Shown here piece after piece: positions 33,646-41,958 of a stretch of DNA of 64,000 bases (the first letter of the stretch is position 1; each line of letters begins with the position of its first letter). Where the stretch lies: contig NZ_FMYB01000012.1 in NCBI RefSeq assembly GCF_900104155.1, forward strand, positions 1 through 64,000, given 5' to 3'. Source of the DNA: Butyrivibrio sp. INlla16 (lineage in GTDB: Bacteria; Bacillota; Clostridia; Lachnospirales; Lachnospiraceae). The position numbers were made by a program, and so were the translations under genes. The notes under the pieces were generated by a model. The model was not told where the DNA came from and ran no database searches. It saw nothing but the letters and a program-made list of their open reading frames with translations.

Positions 33646-35472
33646 TCATTCATTCTGATATTTATCAATGATCTTATTAAGCTCGTGATAAGGATTATCA
33701 ATGAGTTTTATCTCATCATTAAATTCCAGGAGTTTATCTTCCTCTGAATTCCACTTTGGCCATTCGGGTATATTTATAGTTTCAGAAGAATCACTTCCCT
33801 TATTCGGATCTCCTGTCTTGGCAAAATTGGTCCAGTAGGTCTGCATAATTTCTGAAAGCTCGTAGTCACTTTCGTCATACATTCCCGGATGATAGAACAG
33901 GTTGCCGTAAGCGTAGGGCATCTCACCCGCATGATTATTACTAAGGTAGGGATTTGTCTTTGTGAAGAAATACTGGTATACATCCCTGCCCTGTGCTTCC
34001 ATGTATCTGCTCCATACATTGTGACTGTAGGAAAACCATGCATCACTATATATGAAATTAAGGCTGCCCTTCGCATCCCCTTTGGGATCAATGATGAAAT
34101 ACTTATCTCTTTCTACGGCTCCGGGCGGAATAAGCTCTGCTGCCTCTCCTGCATAGTCTCCAAGTATATCCGTCAGAATCTCCTCGTAATTTTCAGAGGT
34201 TGCCTTTGTCGAAAGCAAAAATGCGTCCGCCTCTTTTAGATTCGATCCGTTTAAAAGCGCCTGCTCGTGGTTTTCGCCCTTTTCATAAGTAAGATAAGGC
34301 TGCTCTGCTATCGCATATCCGTCCACACACATATCACTGTTCTGAGTCTTTGTCGTAATAAGTTTTTCCGCATCTATTTTCCTGAGTTCTGCAACATTTT
34401 TCGCGCCGAATTCCTTCAAGATTTCATCTCCTGTTTCCAGAGCCTCGGACATATCTCTGAAGGTGTGGTAGGGCTTCTTAGCTGCTATTCCGCTGCTCTC
34501 AGCAATAGCTCTTACAAATAATCCTTTTGTAAGCGGTGATACGCACAGCGCCTGAACTGAAGAAGATCCAGCAGACTCACCTGCAATGGTTATGTTATCC
34601 GGGTCACCACCAAAGGCTCCGATGTTTTCATGGACCCACTCCAGTGCCTTTATCTGATCAAGGAGTCCGTAATCGCCTGTCGTATGGTTCACGGATTCCG
34701 CAGCCAACTCATCATTTGCCATGTAGCCCAATATCCCCAGGCGGTAAGCGAAGTTTACAAGGATAACATCTTTCTTTGCAAAGCTCTCTCCGCGGTATTC
34801 AGTGTAGTAGGACTGACCTGTTGTGAGCGAACCGCCATGAATAAAGAAAACTACCGGCAGCGGCTCACCGCTGTAATCCGCAGGTCTGAATACATTCAAG
34901 TACAGACAGTCCTCACTCATCGCATCCCTGTACTGATCTGTTAATGAAAATCTGTAATCGTTAGTTCCAAGTATCTGCGACAAGGATGAGTAGAGTTCAG
35001 AAGATCTCGGTTGCATCGCCATGGGACCGTAGGTGTCACAAATCCTCACCCCTGCCCAGCTATCCGGATCCTGAGGCTCCTTCCACCTTAGGTCTCCCAC
35101 AGGAGGCTTTGCATAAGGGACTCCGGCAAAAATCTCGGCACTATGATCCTCATTGTAAACACCTGAAATATCTCCCTGAGCTACATGAATCACCGCTGTC
35201 TGCTCGGGATTTTTGTAGGTAACTGCAGGAATCCTTTTTACAGGCGGTGAAGTAAGTTTATAGTTTACTGCAAAAAGCATAAGAAGTATTACTACTGCTC
35301 CTATCGCAGTGCGAACATCCCACTTGTCACTCTTTTTCATGAACATTCTGATGCAGAACAATGCCGCTGCCAGTATTATTCCAACAGCCCAGCCAAGAAG
35401 GGTGTTCTTTGAGAGCTCAAGCAAAATTATATAAAGTATTGTGATTATTACTATTAGTATACTGTATGCCAT
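33646..35472 (-). CDS. Membrane-anchored type-B carboxylesterase
   Basis: The 608-residue protein has two or three membrane helices in the first 70 residues and then a full type-B carboxylesterase domain. Visible are the oxyanion hole VVFFIHGGS, nucleophile elbow TIAGESAGSS, a disulfide-family region SEDCLYLNVFRP, and a late His region NHAGEMPYAYGNLF. The active site would face the outside, so it may deacylate or deacetylate extracellular carbohydrates or esters; the substrate is not known. AAAGG lies 10 nt before the ATG. It stands alone. Confidence 0.85.
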   Translation of the reverse strand: MAYSILIVIITILYIILLELSKNTLLGWAVGIILAAALFCIRMFMKKSDKWDVRTAIGAVVILLMLFAVNYKLTSPPVKRIPAVTYKNPEQTAVIHVAQGDISGVYNEDHSAEIFAGVPYAKPPVGDLRWKEPQDPDSWAGVRICDTYGPMAMQPRSSELYSSLSQILGTNDYRFSLTDQYRDAMSEDCLYLNVFRPADYSGEPLPVVFFIHGGSLTTGQSYYTEYRGESFAKKDVILVNFAYRLGILGYMANDELAAESVNHTTGDYGLLDQIKALEWVHENIGAFGGDPDNITIAGESAGSSSVQALCVSPLTKGLFVRAIAESSGIAAKKPYHTFRDMSEALETGDEILKEFGAKNVAELRKIDAEKLITTKTQNSDMCVDGYAIAEQPYLTYEKGENHEQALLNGSNLKEADAFLLSTKATSENYEEILTDILGDYAGEAAELIPPGAVERDKYFIIDPKGDAKGSLNFIYSDAWFSYSHNVWSRYMEAQGRDVYQYFFTKTNPYLSNNHAGEMPYAYGNLFYHPGMYDESDYELSEIMQTYWTNFAKTGDPNKGSDSSETINIPEWPKWNSEEDKLLEFNDEIKLIDNPYHELNKIIDKYQNE

Positions 35473-35943
35473 ATTTCAATTGCCTTTCGATAATAATTAT
35501 ATGAACCTGGCTAATTATTGCCATATCCCTATTATCCTGATTGTAAATTAGTTCTTTTTACTATTTTGTATTTAGATTGCGCACAATCTATTTCTATACC
35601 TTACATGAATTTCCCCTATTTGTCAATTTCATATACTTCTTTTCGCAATTATTCTCTTTATATCATTTTGTTACTCTTTTTAGCCTGTTTTCAAGAAATT
35701 CTTAAGGATATTCTTCGCAATTAAGACATTTTTATTGTTTTGTTACTCCTATTTCCCAAGAAAAAGAGTAACAAACTGTTGGATTTTATTGTTTTGCGAA
35801 ATATTCATCCTTAAAAAGTCCATATCCAGAGTAAAAAGGGTAACAAATCATAGAAAACGAAGCATTCGCGAAAAGGACTTTTAAAATCATAGCTATAATC
35901 TTGTATAATAATATAAAAGACTAAAATCCACAGGTACTTAGTA
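35473..35943. other. 471-bp intergenic region with a symmetric array
   Basis: No gene. The first 170 bp are AT-rich with no recognised signals. The rest contains the symmetric four-unit array described separately (35642-35872), and then TATAAT-like sequences around 35894-35908 that could be the -10 of the cysteine-cluster gene. Confidence 0.6.
35642..35872. repeat. Symmetric array of four 35-bp units
   Basis: Four units of exactly 35 bp have the form TTCGCAA-N18-TTTGTTACTC. Units 1 (35642-35676) and 2 (35714-35748) are direct; units 3 (35766-35800) and 4 (35838-35872) are inverted. Starts of 1-2 and of 3-4 are each 72 bp apart, and the inner pair is centred at about 35757. The ends are conserved (one or two changes in unit 4), the middle 18 bp are not. 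The 37-bp spacers share TTAAGGAT near equivalent, mirrored positions. Not a known repeat class to me. Confidence 0.75.
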
Positions 35944-36588
35944 ATGAAAAGAAATGTTGATATAAAAGAAATCTCAGACGGAAAAATCTATGGCGCCGGT
36001 GATATGGCTAAACTTGATGTCGGTGACTGCAAAGGCTGCCACGCATGCTGCACCGGGATGGGCGATTCCATAACACTGGATCCTTATGATGCGTATAGAT
36101 TGGAAAAAGGGCTTGGGAAGTCTTTTGAAGAACTGCTTGCAAAAAATCTTGAGCTTCGAGTGGCTGATGGCATCATACTCCCCTGCCTTAAAATGGGAGA
36201 AAATGATGCGTGCTCTTTCCTGAATGCAGAAGGACGATGCAGCATACATCCGCACCGTCCCGGAATATGCAGGCTTTTCCCACTTGGAAGAATATATGAA
36301 AATGAAACTCACAGGTATTTTCTTCAGGTGAATGAATGTAAAAAAGAGCGACAATCCAAGATTAAAATAAAAAAATGGATAGATACTCCGGAATTTTCAA
36401 AGTATGAAGCCTATATTGATAAGTGGCATTTCTTCATAAAAGGTATTGGCGACAGAGCTCCCGAAATGCCGGAAGAACAGTTAAAAGCCGTTAATATGGG
36501 ACTTCTTAAAATTTTCTTCCTGACCGATTATGATACAGCTTCGGATTTCTATGAACAATTTGAGAAAAGACTATCTGCATTAACCTGA
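35944..36588 (+). CDS. YkgJ-family cysteine cluster protein
   Basis: The 214-residue protein has two Cys-rich sites: DCKGCHACCTGMG near residues 27-38, and CSFLNAEGRCSIHPHRP with GICRLFPLG in the middle. These define the YkgJ/CxxCxxCC family (PF03692), thought to bind zinc or an iron-sulfur cluster. The exact function is unknown. It starts right after the symmetric array, which is probably part of its control region. The ribosome site is weak (CAGG). It ends 22 nt before a bidirectional terminator. Confidence 0.85.
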   Translation: MKRNVDIKEISDGKIYGAGDMAKLDVGDCKGCHACCTGMGDSITLDPYDAYRLEKGLGKSFEELLAKNLELRVADGIILPCLKMGENDACSFLNAEGRCSIHPHRPGICRLFPLGRIYENETHRYFLQVNECKKERQSKIKIKKWIDTPEFSKYEAYIDKWHFFIKGIGDRAPEMPEEQLKAVNMGLLKIFFLTDYDTASDFYEQFEKRLSALT

Positions 36589-36609
36589 TAAAAAGAGTAA
36601 AATTTCAAA

Positions 36610-36650
36610 AAAGCATCTGTCTTTAGCAAAAAGCTAAGAACAGATGCTTT
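36610..36650. terminator. Bidirectional terminator
   Basis: Arms 36610-36627 and 36633-36650 (AAAGCATCTG...CAGATGCTTT) form an 18-bp stem with one mismatch and A/T flanks, between two convergent genes. Confidence 0.85.
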
Positions 36651-36660
36651 AATTTTACAT

Positions 36661-37470
36661 TTAAACGAACAACTTCACATTTACGTAGCATCGCCCTTTT
36701 CTGGTGGTGCCACTCTGCCCCAGGTAAATAAACTTTCCGTGGCCGCTGACCGAAACTCTTGAGCCCGCTTTTAAATCGTAGCCACCACTGTAGGCTGTTC
36801 GCCCGTCTATGAAAACCGACTCACTTTCTATCAGTTTCTGCGCCTCGGCTCTTGAGAGATGATATACAAAAGCTACGATAGCGTCTGTTCTCTCTGATGC
36901 CACGCTTCCGCTTATCTCCTCAAAGGCCGGTCTTATCTCACATTCGGAAGGATTGACCATCGTACATTTCACAGAGGTGTGTCTGATCCTGATCAGTTCC
37001 TTACAGATAAGCTCACCGATTTCAGGTGTTGAAAAGACGTAAGCCTCTTTTTCTCCCGTAAGAATATCTCCTATCTGATCCCTCTCGATTCCAAGATTCA
37101 TCAGTGATCCGAGATAATCCCTATGAGTAAGGTCGTCCGAAAACCTGTTATTTACCGGTGTTATGTGAATGCATTTCAGAACAGAGGGCTCTGCCTTTTC
37201 TGCGGCCAGAAAGCTTTCTTCATCGAGATAGTCCGGAAGAAAACAAACCATCGCTCTCTCGGCATCCTCGAAGCCGCCGTATACCACATATTTTGATCCG
37301 CAGTATTCATGCACATTTGCGGGCACACCCTCCGAAGCAAATATTCGGTAGACACTAGCCAGCTCGGAGACCGATAAAAAATCGGTGTGGGTGAGAAAGC
37401 TGTTATGATATGCTTTTGTCGCGAGATCTTTAAGACGTCCTGCGAGGAAGTCTTTTGATTTTTCTTCCAT
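36661..37470 (-). CDS. ylmH: YlmH-like RNA-binding protein with S4 domain
   Basis: The 269-residue protein follows the YlmH layout: an N-terminal part with FLTHTDFLSVSE, a middle RRM-like part with THRDYLGSLMNLGIERDQIGDI, and a C-terminal S4 domain (LSRAEAQKLIESESVFIDGR). YlmH binds RNA and is linked to ribosome-associated processes in Firmicutes; it usually sits in the division cluster near divIVA, but here it is separate. The ATG at 37470 has GAGGGG 7 nt upstream, supplied by the palindromic repeat 37487-37562. An earlier in-frame ATG lies within the repeat. Confidence 0.88.
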   Translation of the reverse strand: MEEKSKDFLAGRLKDLATKAYHNSFLTHTDFLSVSELASVYRIFASEGVPANVHEYCGSKYVVYGGFEDAERAMVCFLPDYLDEESFLAAEKAEPSVLKCIHITPVNNRFSDDLTHRDYLGSLMNLGIERDQIGDILTGEKEAYVFSTPEIGELICKELIRIRHTSVKCTMVNPSECEIRPAFEEISGSVASERTDAIVAFVYHLSRAEAQKLIESESVFIDGRTAYSGGYDLKAGSRVSVSGHGKFIYLGQSGTTRKGRCYVNVKLFV

Positions 37471-37486
37471 ACGGTTCCCCTCATCC

Positions 37487-37562
37487 GGCACTTCGTGCCA
37501 CCTTCCCCCCGAGGGGAAGGCTTAATTACATATAAATATTCATCTTCCCAAGGGGGAAGGCA
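37487..37562. repeat. Dispersed palindromic repeat, copy 4
   Basis: CCCCTCATCCGG, hairpin GGCACTTCGTGCC, hairpin CCTTCCCC with GGGGAAGG, then a spacer and a second arm CTTCCCAAGGGGGAAGGC. The gene-strand end GGATGAGGGG is the ribosome site of ylmH. Confidence 0.87.
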
Positions 37563-37569
37563 TTATTGT

Positions 37570-38931
37570 TTACATCTGAATAATTCCAAATACGTTTAAG
37601 ATGGCGCTGATGAGGATAACGAGTACAAAAACAGGGCAGAGGAACTTGATCATAAAGGAGAAGGTCTTCTTTCTCTTGAATGGATGTCCGTCCTGCTCTA
37701 CTTCCTCCTCGATGCGCTCGATGCCTGCAAACTTTGTGATAAGGATGCAGGTTGCAAGTGCAGCTATCGGCATCATTACGGAATTGGTAATGAAGTCGAA
37801 GAAATCAAGGAACTGCATTTTTAATATTGTGACACCTGCAAGAGGGCCGTTACCAAGTGATGAAAGGCTTCCGAGAACAAGCATGATAAATGCCATAATT
37901 ACGGTGCCCTTTTTACGGCTCCATTTAAACTCATCAGAGAAGGTTGAAACCGCACTCTCTGTAAGAGCAATTGCACTTGTTACAGCTGCAAAAAGAACGA
38001 GTGCAAAGAACAATATTCCGATGAGACGACCTACTCCCATGCTCGCAAAAATCTTGGGCATGGTGATAAACATAAGTGAAGGTCCCTTATTAAGGTGTTC
38101 CGGATCTCCGCCTGAAAAAGCAAAGACAGCGGGGATGATCATCAGGCTGGCAAGGATTGCGATAGCTGTGTCAAAAAACTCAACCTGTCTTGTGGACTCG
38201 TCGATGCTGACTTCCTTTTTAACATAGGATCCGAAAGTGATGAGGATACCCATAGCAATTGAAAGTGAGTAGAACATCTGGCCCATCGCGGTAACCACTG
38301 TCATAAGTGAAAACTGCGCAAAATTAGGAATGAACAGATATTTAACACCCTCTATTGCTCCCGGTCTTGTAACAGAATAAACGCAGATAATTACAGCAAG
38401 CACAACAAGAATGGGCATCATTATTTTTGATACTCTCTCTATTCCGTTACGAACTCCCATAAAAATTACGCCAAGTACCAGTATAGAAAAAATAATGAAC
38501 CAGAATTCCGCAGATACTCCGTTGGAAATAAAATTCACAAAGAAATCATCACCTGCGATTTCTGCAGGGCTTTTCACAAAGTATTCAAACAGATACTTGC
38601 ATACCCAGCCACCGATAACCGAATAATAGGGAACGATCAACATCGGGATTATTGCATTGATCCATCCACCGATATCCATCAGCTTGTTATGTCCCAAGGC
38701 TTTAAATGCACCAACGGGGCTCTTCTTCGTGGCTCTTCCTATGGCAGTCTCCGCCATGATCATGGTGTAACCAAAGGTCAGCGCAAGAATTACATATACA
38801 AGAAGAAAAATACCTCCACCGAATTTTGCGCAAAGATATGGGAACCTCCATATATTTCCGAGTCCTACTGATGCGCCCGCAGCGGACAAAACAAAACCAA
38901 CTTTACCAGAAAATGAACTTCTTTTTTTCAA
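37570..38931 (-). CDS. Sodium-dependent transporter, NSS/SNF family
   Basis: The 453-residue polytopic protein belongs to the neurotransmitter:sodium symporter family. The first helix has the conserved VGFVLSAAGASVGLGNIWRF sequence that forms the sodium and substrate site; about 11-12 helices follow, with GFAFS-like (AFSGG) and FITMPKIFASMG regions. The substrate is likely an amino acid, but cannot be read from sequence. Start: GGAGG lies 5-6 nt before a TTG at 38931, which encodes the start of KKRSSFSGK; the frame continues to 38991 through the repeat, with no ribosome site there. Confidence 0.88.
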   Translation of the reverse strand: MKKRSSFSGKVGFVLSAAGASVGLGNIWRFPYLCAKFGGGIFLLVYVILALTFGYTMIMAETAIGRATKKSPVGAFKALGHNKLMDIGGWINAIIPMLIVPYYSVIGGWVCKYLFEYFVKSPAEIAGDDFFVNFISNGVSAEFWFIIFSILVLGVIFMGVRNGIERVSKIMMPILVVLAVIICVYSVTRPGAIEGVKYLFIPNFAQFSLMTVVTAMGQMFYSLSIAMGILITFGSYVKKEVSIDESTRQVEFFDTAIAILASLMIIPAVFAFSGGDPEHLNKGPSLMFITMPKIFASMGVGRLIGILFFALVLFAAVTSAIALTESAVSTFSDEFKWSRKKGTVIMAFIMLVLGSLSSLGNGPLAGVTILKMQFLDFFDFITNSVMMPIAALATCILITKFAGIERIEEEVEQDGHPFKRKKTFSFMIKFLCPVFVLVILISAILNVFGIIQM

Positions 38932-38956
38932 AATGACCTCCAAAATAACAAAAATC

Positions 38957-39032
38957 CCCTCATCCGGCACTTCGTGCCACCTTCCCCCCAAGGGGAAGGC
39001 ATATTATTTATACATCCCCCAAGGGGAAGGCT
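38957..39032. repeat. Dispersed palindromic repeat, copy 5
   Basis: Nearly identical to copy 4: CCCCTCATCCGG, hairpin GGCACTTCGTGCC, hairpin CCTTCCCC with GGGGAAGG, then a spacer and second arm CCCCAAGGGGAAGGC. It lies between tldE and the transporter gene. Confidence 0.87.
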
Positions 39033-39034
39033 TA

Positions 39035-40333
39035 TTAATTTCCGGATATCGTCACGTTCTCGACGAGAATGCTCGGCATAACCATATTTCCGTCGCAGAG
39101 CTGCTCTTTCGAAATCGCACGAATATTTTTAAGCATGTCAAAGAGATTAGCACTTATCATGGTCTCAATGACAGCTCCTTTTATTTCACCGTTTTCTACA
39201 TAGAAAGCGTTCTTGGCAACACCGGACATTTCTCCGTTTGCCCCCGGTGATCCGGCAGAAACAGAGCCCACAATAAGGCCTCTCTTAATGCTCTTCACCA
39301 TATCTTCATAGGATGTTTCACCGGCATCAACCACAGTATTAAAGGATGAATTCGGCGCACGTTTTACGCCACACTTGTTTGCAGCATACAGACTTGCGGC
39401 AAAGCTTTTGAGAACACCTTTTTCAATAAGGTTATAGTCCTCTGACCTGAAACCATCAGATGTATGAACCTCTGTGACAAGAATTCTTTCATCCCACGGA
39501 TTGAAGCGAACTGTTAGAAGCGGCGAAGCAACCTGCTCTCCGAGCTTATCAAGCCATACACTTGTCTTTGTAATAAGAGTATGGTCAACAACCGTATTGC
39601 CGATTATAGCACCAAGCATCTGAGATGCGCATCCGGGTGTGAGTATTACATCGCCTTCAAACTTATCGCTGATTTTCATAGGATCAAGTGAGTTCTCAGC
39701 ATCCTGCAGATCTTTCTCTATGCTTCCGAGAGTGATAAGTTTGCTGTCCAGATTATCGAACACTGCATATGAAACAGCAACACCTGTGGTGTTCTCACCA
39801 TCATTTCCTGCGAACTCGGTAGCAATCATATAGTAACCGAAATCCACATCATCTTTTGTTCCGTTCGTATTTATGAAAATAGATTTCCCTCTGATATACT
39901 TTGCAAACATCTCGATAAGCATAATGTTCTTATGCTCTCTGGCAATATCATCGGAAAGCTCCTTGGTTCTCTCCATCAGCTTCTCAATGTCCGGAGTAAG
40001 TGCGCCTTTTGTGAACGAAGCAGGTTCAAGTCCAGGAGCAATATCGAATGCTTTATCGGGGCTTCCCGCCTCAGCTGATGAGATTACTTCATCAATCGCT
40101 TTTTCAACGCTCTCCCTATCGCACTTGTTGATACTTGTAGATGCCTTCTTATGATCCTTGATTACCTTGATAGACACATTGTTATCAAACATGGTTCTGA
40201 AAAGTGTGAACTTTCCGTCTTTCATTGTGATCTCATTTGTCTCTGTCTCAAAGATAGTGAAATCTGCTTTAAGGTCACCTTTAGTCTTTATGTAATCGGC
40301 AATTATATCCGACACTTCATATAAGTTAGCCAT
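39035..40333 (-). CDS. pmbA: TldE/PmbA metalloprotease partner subunit
   Basis: The 432-residue protein belongs to the TldD/TldE family. It lacks the HExxxH zinc motif carried by the partner and has the typical C-terminal GANGEMSGVAKNAFYVENGE and the KTSVWLDKLGEQ region. TldE pairs with TldD in a heterodimeric protease that processes small modified peptides such as microcin-like precursors and degrades unfolded peptides. The start overlaps the tldD stop (TAATG), so expression is coupled. Confidence 0.88.
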   Translation of the reverse strand: MANLYEVSDIIADYIKTKGDLKADFTIFETETNEITMKDGKFTLFRTMFDNNVSIKVIKDHKKASTSINKCDRESVEKAIDEVISSAEAGSPDKAFDIAPGLEPASFTKGALTPDIEKLMERTKELSDDIAREHKNIMLIEMFAKYIRGKSIFINTNGTKDDVDFGYYMIATEFAGNDGENTTGVAVSYAVFDNLDSKLITLGSIEKDLQDAENSLDPMKISDKFEGDVILTPGCASQMLGAIIGNTVVDHTLITKTSVWLDKLGEQVASPLLTVRFNPWDERILVTEVHTSDGFRSEDYNLIEKGVLKSFAASLYAANKCGVKRAPNSSFNTVVDAGETSYEDMVKSIKRGLIVGSVSAGSPGANGEMSGVAKNAFYVENGEIKGAVIETMISANLFDMLKNIRAISKEQLCDGNMVMPSILVENVTISGN

Positions 40334-41715
40334 TATCTACCTCCGATCGTTATCTTGCACTTAATTGCCGGTCCGCCGGTTGCAACAGGCATAGCCTGCT
40401 TTTTGCCGCAGGTTCCGCTCCACCATATTACTGAGTCGGATACCATATCAACGGTTTTCAGCATATCAAAAGCAACACCGGAAACAGTAGTATCAAGGAT
40501 AGCTCTTCCAAGCTTTCCGTTTTTAATCTCATAGCCGCAGGTTATTCCGAACATGAACTCACCTGTAAGGTCAGCCTGTCCGTTACCGGTTCCCACGAGA
40601 TAATAACCATCATCTACAGACGCGATCATGTCTTCAAGCTTATCTTTTCCGGGAAGAACAGTTGTATTTCTCATGCGGATAAGAGGCTCGTCAGAGAAAG
40701 TGTAACCCCTTGAATTACCGCAGGGCTCAACTCCATATTTAAGAGCGCTCTCACGATCATGCATATAGCCTGTAAGTATTCCGTCTTTAACAAGTACCGC
40801 ATCCTTCGCAGGAACTCCTTCGTCGTCAAGATAAACCGGGAAGGGAGCGTCCACTCCAAAAGCTGTATGAGCATAGTCAACGATGCTGACAAGCTCTGAT
40901 GCCACCTGTTTTCCGAAATTCGGTCCGGCTACCGAACCACCGTCAACAAGGTCAGCCTCAACAGTATGTCCCACAGCTTCATGCGCAATCATTCCTGCAA
41001 CATCGGGATGAAGAATTACAGTTTTAACTCCGGCCTCGGCATAGACACCGTCAGCCTTTGCTTTAATATTCTTATATAAATCCTCAAGTCCTTCATATAT
41101 GGGATTAAGATCTGCAAAATGCTCACCTGCATGGCCGCATCCAAAGAACATTCTGAAAAGTTCAACCGGTTTTCCTTCCCTTGAATTCATGCTGAACTCG
41201 ACCATAATCCTGCATCTGGGATAAGCCACATGTCCATCAGACGCATCGGAAGTAACGATTATCTTCTCCATCGTATCTTCCGTATAAATTACACTTCTGC
41301 TAAGCAGATCCGTATAGGTCTTCTCGATGTATGCATCGATTTCCTTGCAGATGTCCACCAGTTTTTTCTGCTCATAATCAATTATCATTCTGGGTGATGT
41401 TATATGAGAACTGATAACTTCGGGATAAGCCTTCTTCTTTTCGGAATTAAACTTATCAAGATATTTTGCATTTTCAGTTGCAGCCTTAATGGTCTTTGCC
41501 GCAGCGTCCTTAGAATACTCCGCGGTAGATGCAAAGCCGTAAGCCCCGTTATAATACACTCTGGCGCAGATTCCACTCTCCTCTGAGCGCTCATTTGCCA
41601 CAAGATTACCGTTTTGTATAACGATTTTTCTGTACCTGTTTTCCTGTCCTCTCAGAACAGTCTGAACCCCGGTCTCAAAGAGACTTTTTTGTCCCAATAA
41701 GATGTCTTCTAGCAT
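40333..41715 (-). CDS. tldD: TldD metalloprotease subunit
   Basis: The 460-residue protein contains the zinc site MIAHEAVGHTVEADL (HExxxH) near residue 230 and the C-terminal RNTTVLPG, GYLVG-like and QADLTGEFMFGITCGYEI regions of the catalytic TldD subunit. It forms a heterodimer with the adjacent TldE. The ATG at 41715 follows GGAGGAG at good spacing; the longer frame from 41748 has no ribosome site. No modified-peptide precursor gene is apparent nearby, so a housekeeping proteolytic role is likely. Confidence 0.9.
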   Translation of the reverse strand: MLEDILLGQKSLFETGVQTVLRGQENRYRKIVIQNGNLVANERSEESGICARVYYNGAYGFASTAEYSKDAAAKTIKAATENAKYLDKFNSEKKKAYPEVISSHITSPRMIIDYEQKKLVDICKEIDAYIEKTYTDLLSRSVIYTEDTMEKIIVTSDASDGHVAYPRCRIMVEFSMNSREGKPVELFRMFFGCGHAGEHFADLNPIYEGLEDLYKNIKAKADGVYAEAGVKTVILHPDVAGMIAHEAVGHTVEADLVDGGSVAGPNFGKQVASELVSIVDYAHTAFGVDAPFPVYLDDEGVPAKDAVLVKDGILTGYMHDRESALKYGVEPCGNSRGYTFSDEPLIRMRNTTVLPGKDKLEDMIASVDDGYYLVGTGNGQADLTGEFMFGITCGYEIKNGKLGRAILDTTVSGVAFDMLKTVDMVSDSVIWWSGTCGKKQAMPVATGGPAIKCKITIGGR

Positions 41716-41874
41716 ATACTCTCCTCCGTTTTTTTGTTTTTCCCCCAATTTGTGCCGTGCTTTTTACAGATTAAAAAATGCTAAACACAGCATTACTATT
41801 TTACTATTATAAAAGTAATCTGCATAGGGAAAAATGAACAAGACTCAAAGACTAATAACACCTTCATAAAAAGT

Positions 41875-41909
41875 GCCATGCACAGTGGGTAAAATCCACC
41901 ATGCATGGC
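41875..41909 (-). terminator. Terminator of the beta-galactosidase operon
   Basis: GCCATGCA (41875-41882) and TGCATGGC (41902-41909) form the outer stem with an inner AGTGG/CCACC pairing; on the minus strand the stem is followed by ACTTTTTATG. Confidence 0.8.
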
Positions 41910-41958
41910 TATTACAAGTAACAACAAATAATAAAATAATCCGGTCTTTGTTGTCATA

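Noticed and set aside
35518..35724. 68-codon rightward frame upstream of the cysteine-cluster gene
   Set aside because: It runs across the first unit of the array, has no ribosome site and an unlikely composition.
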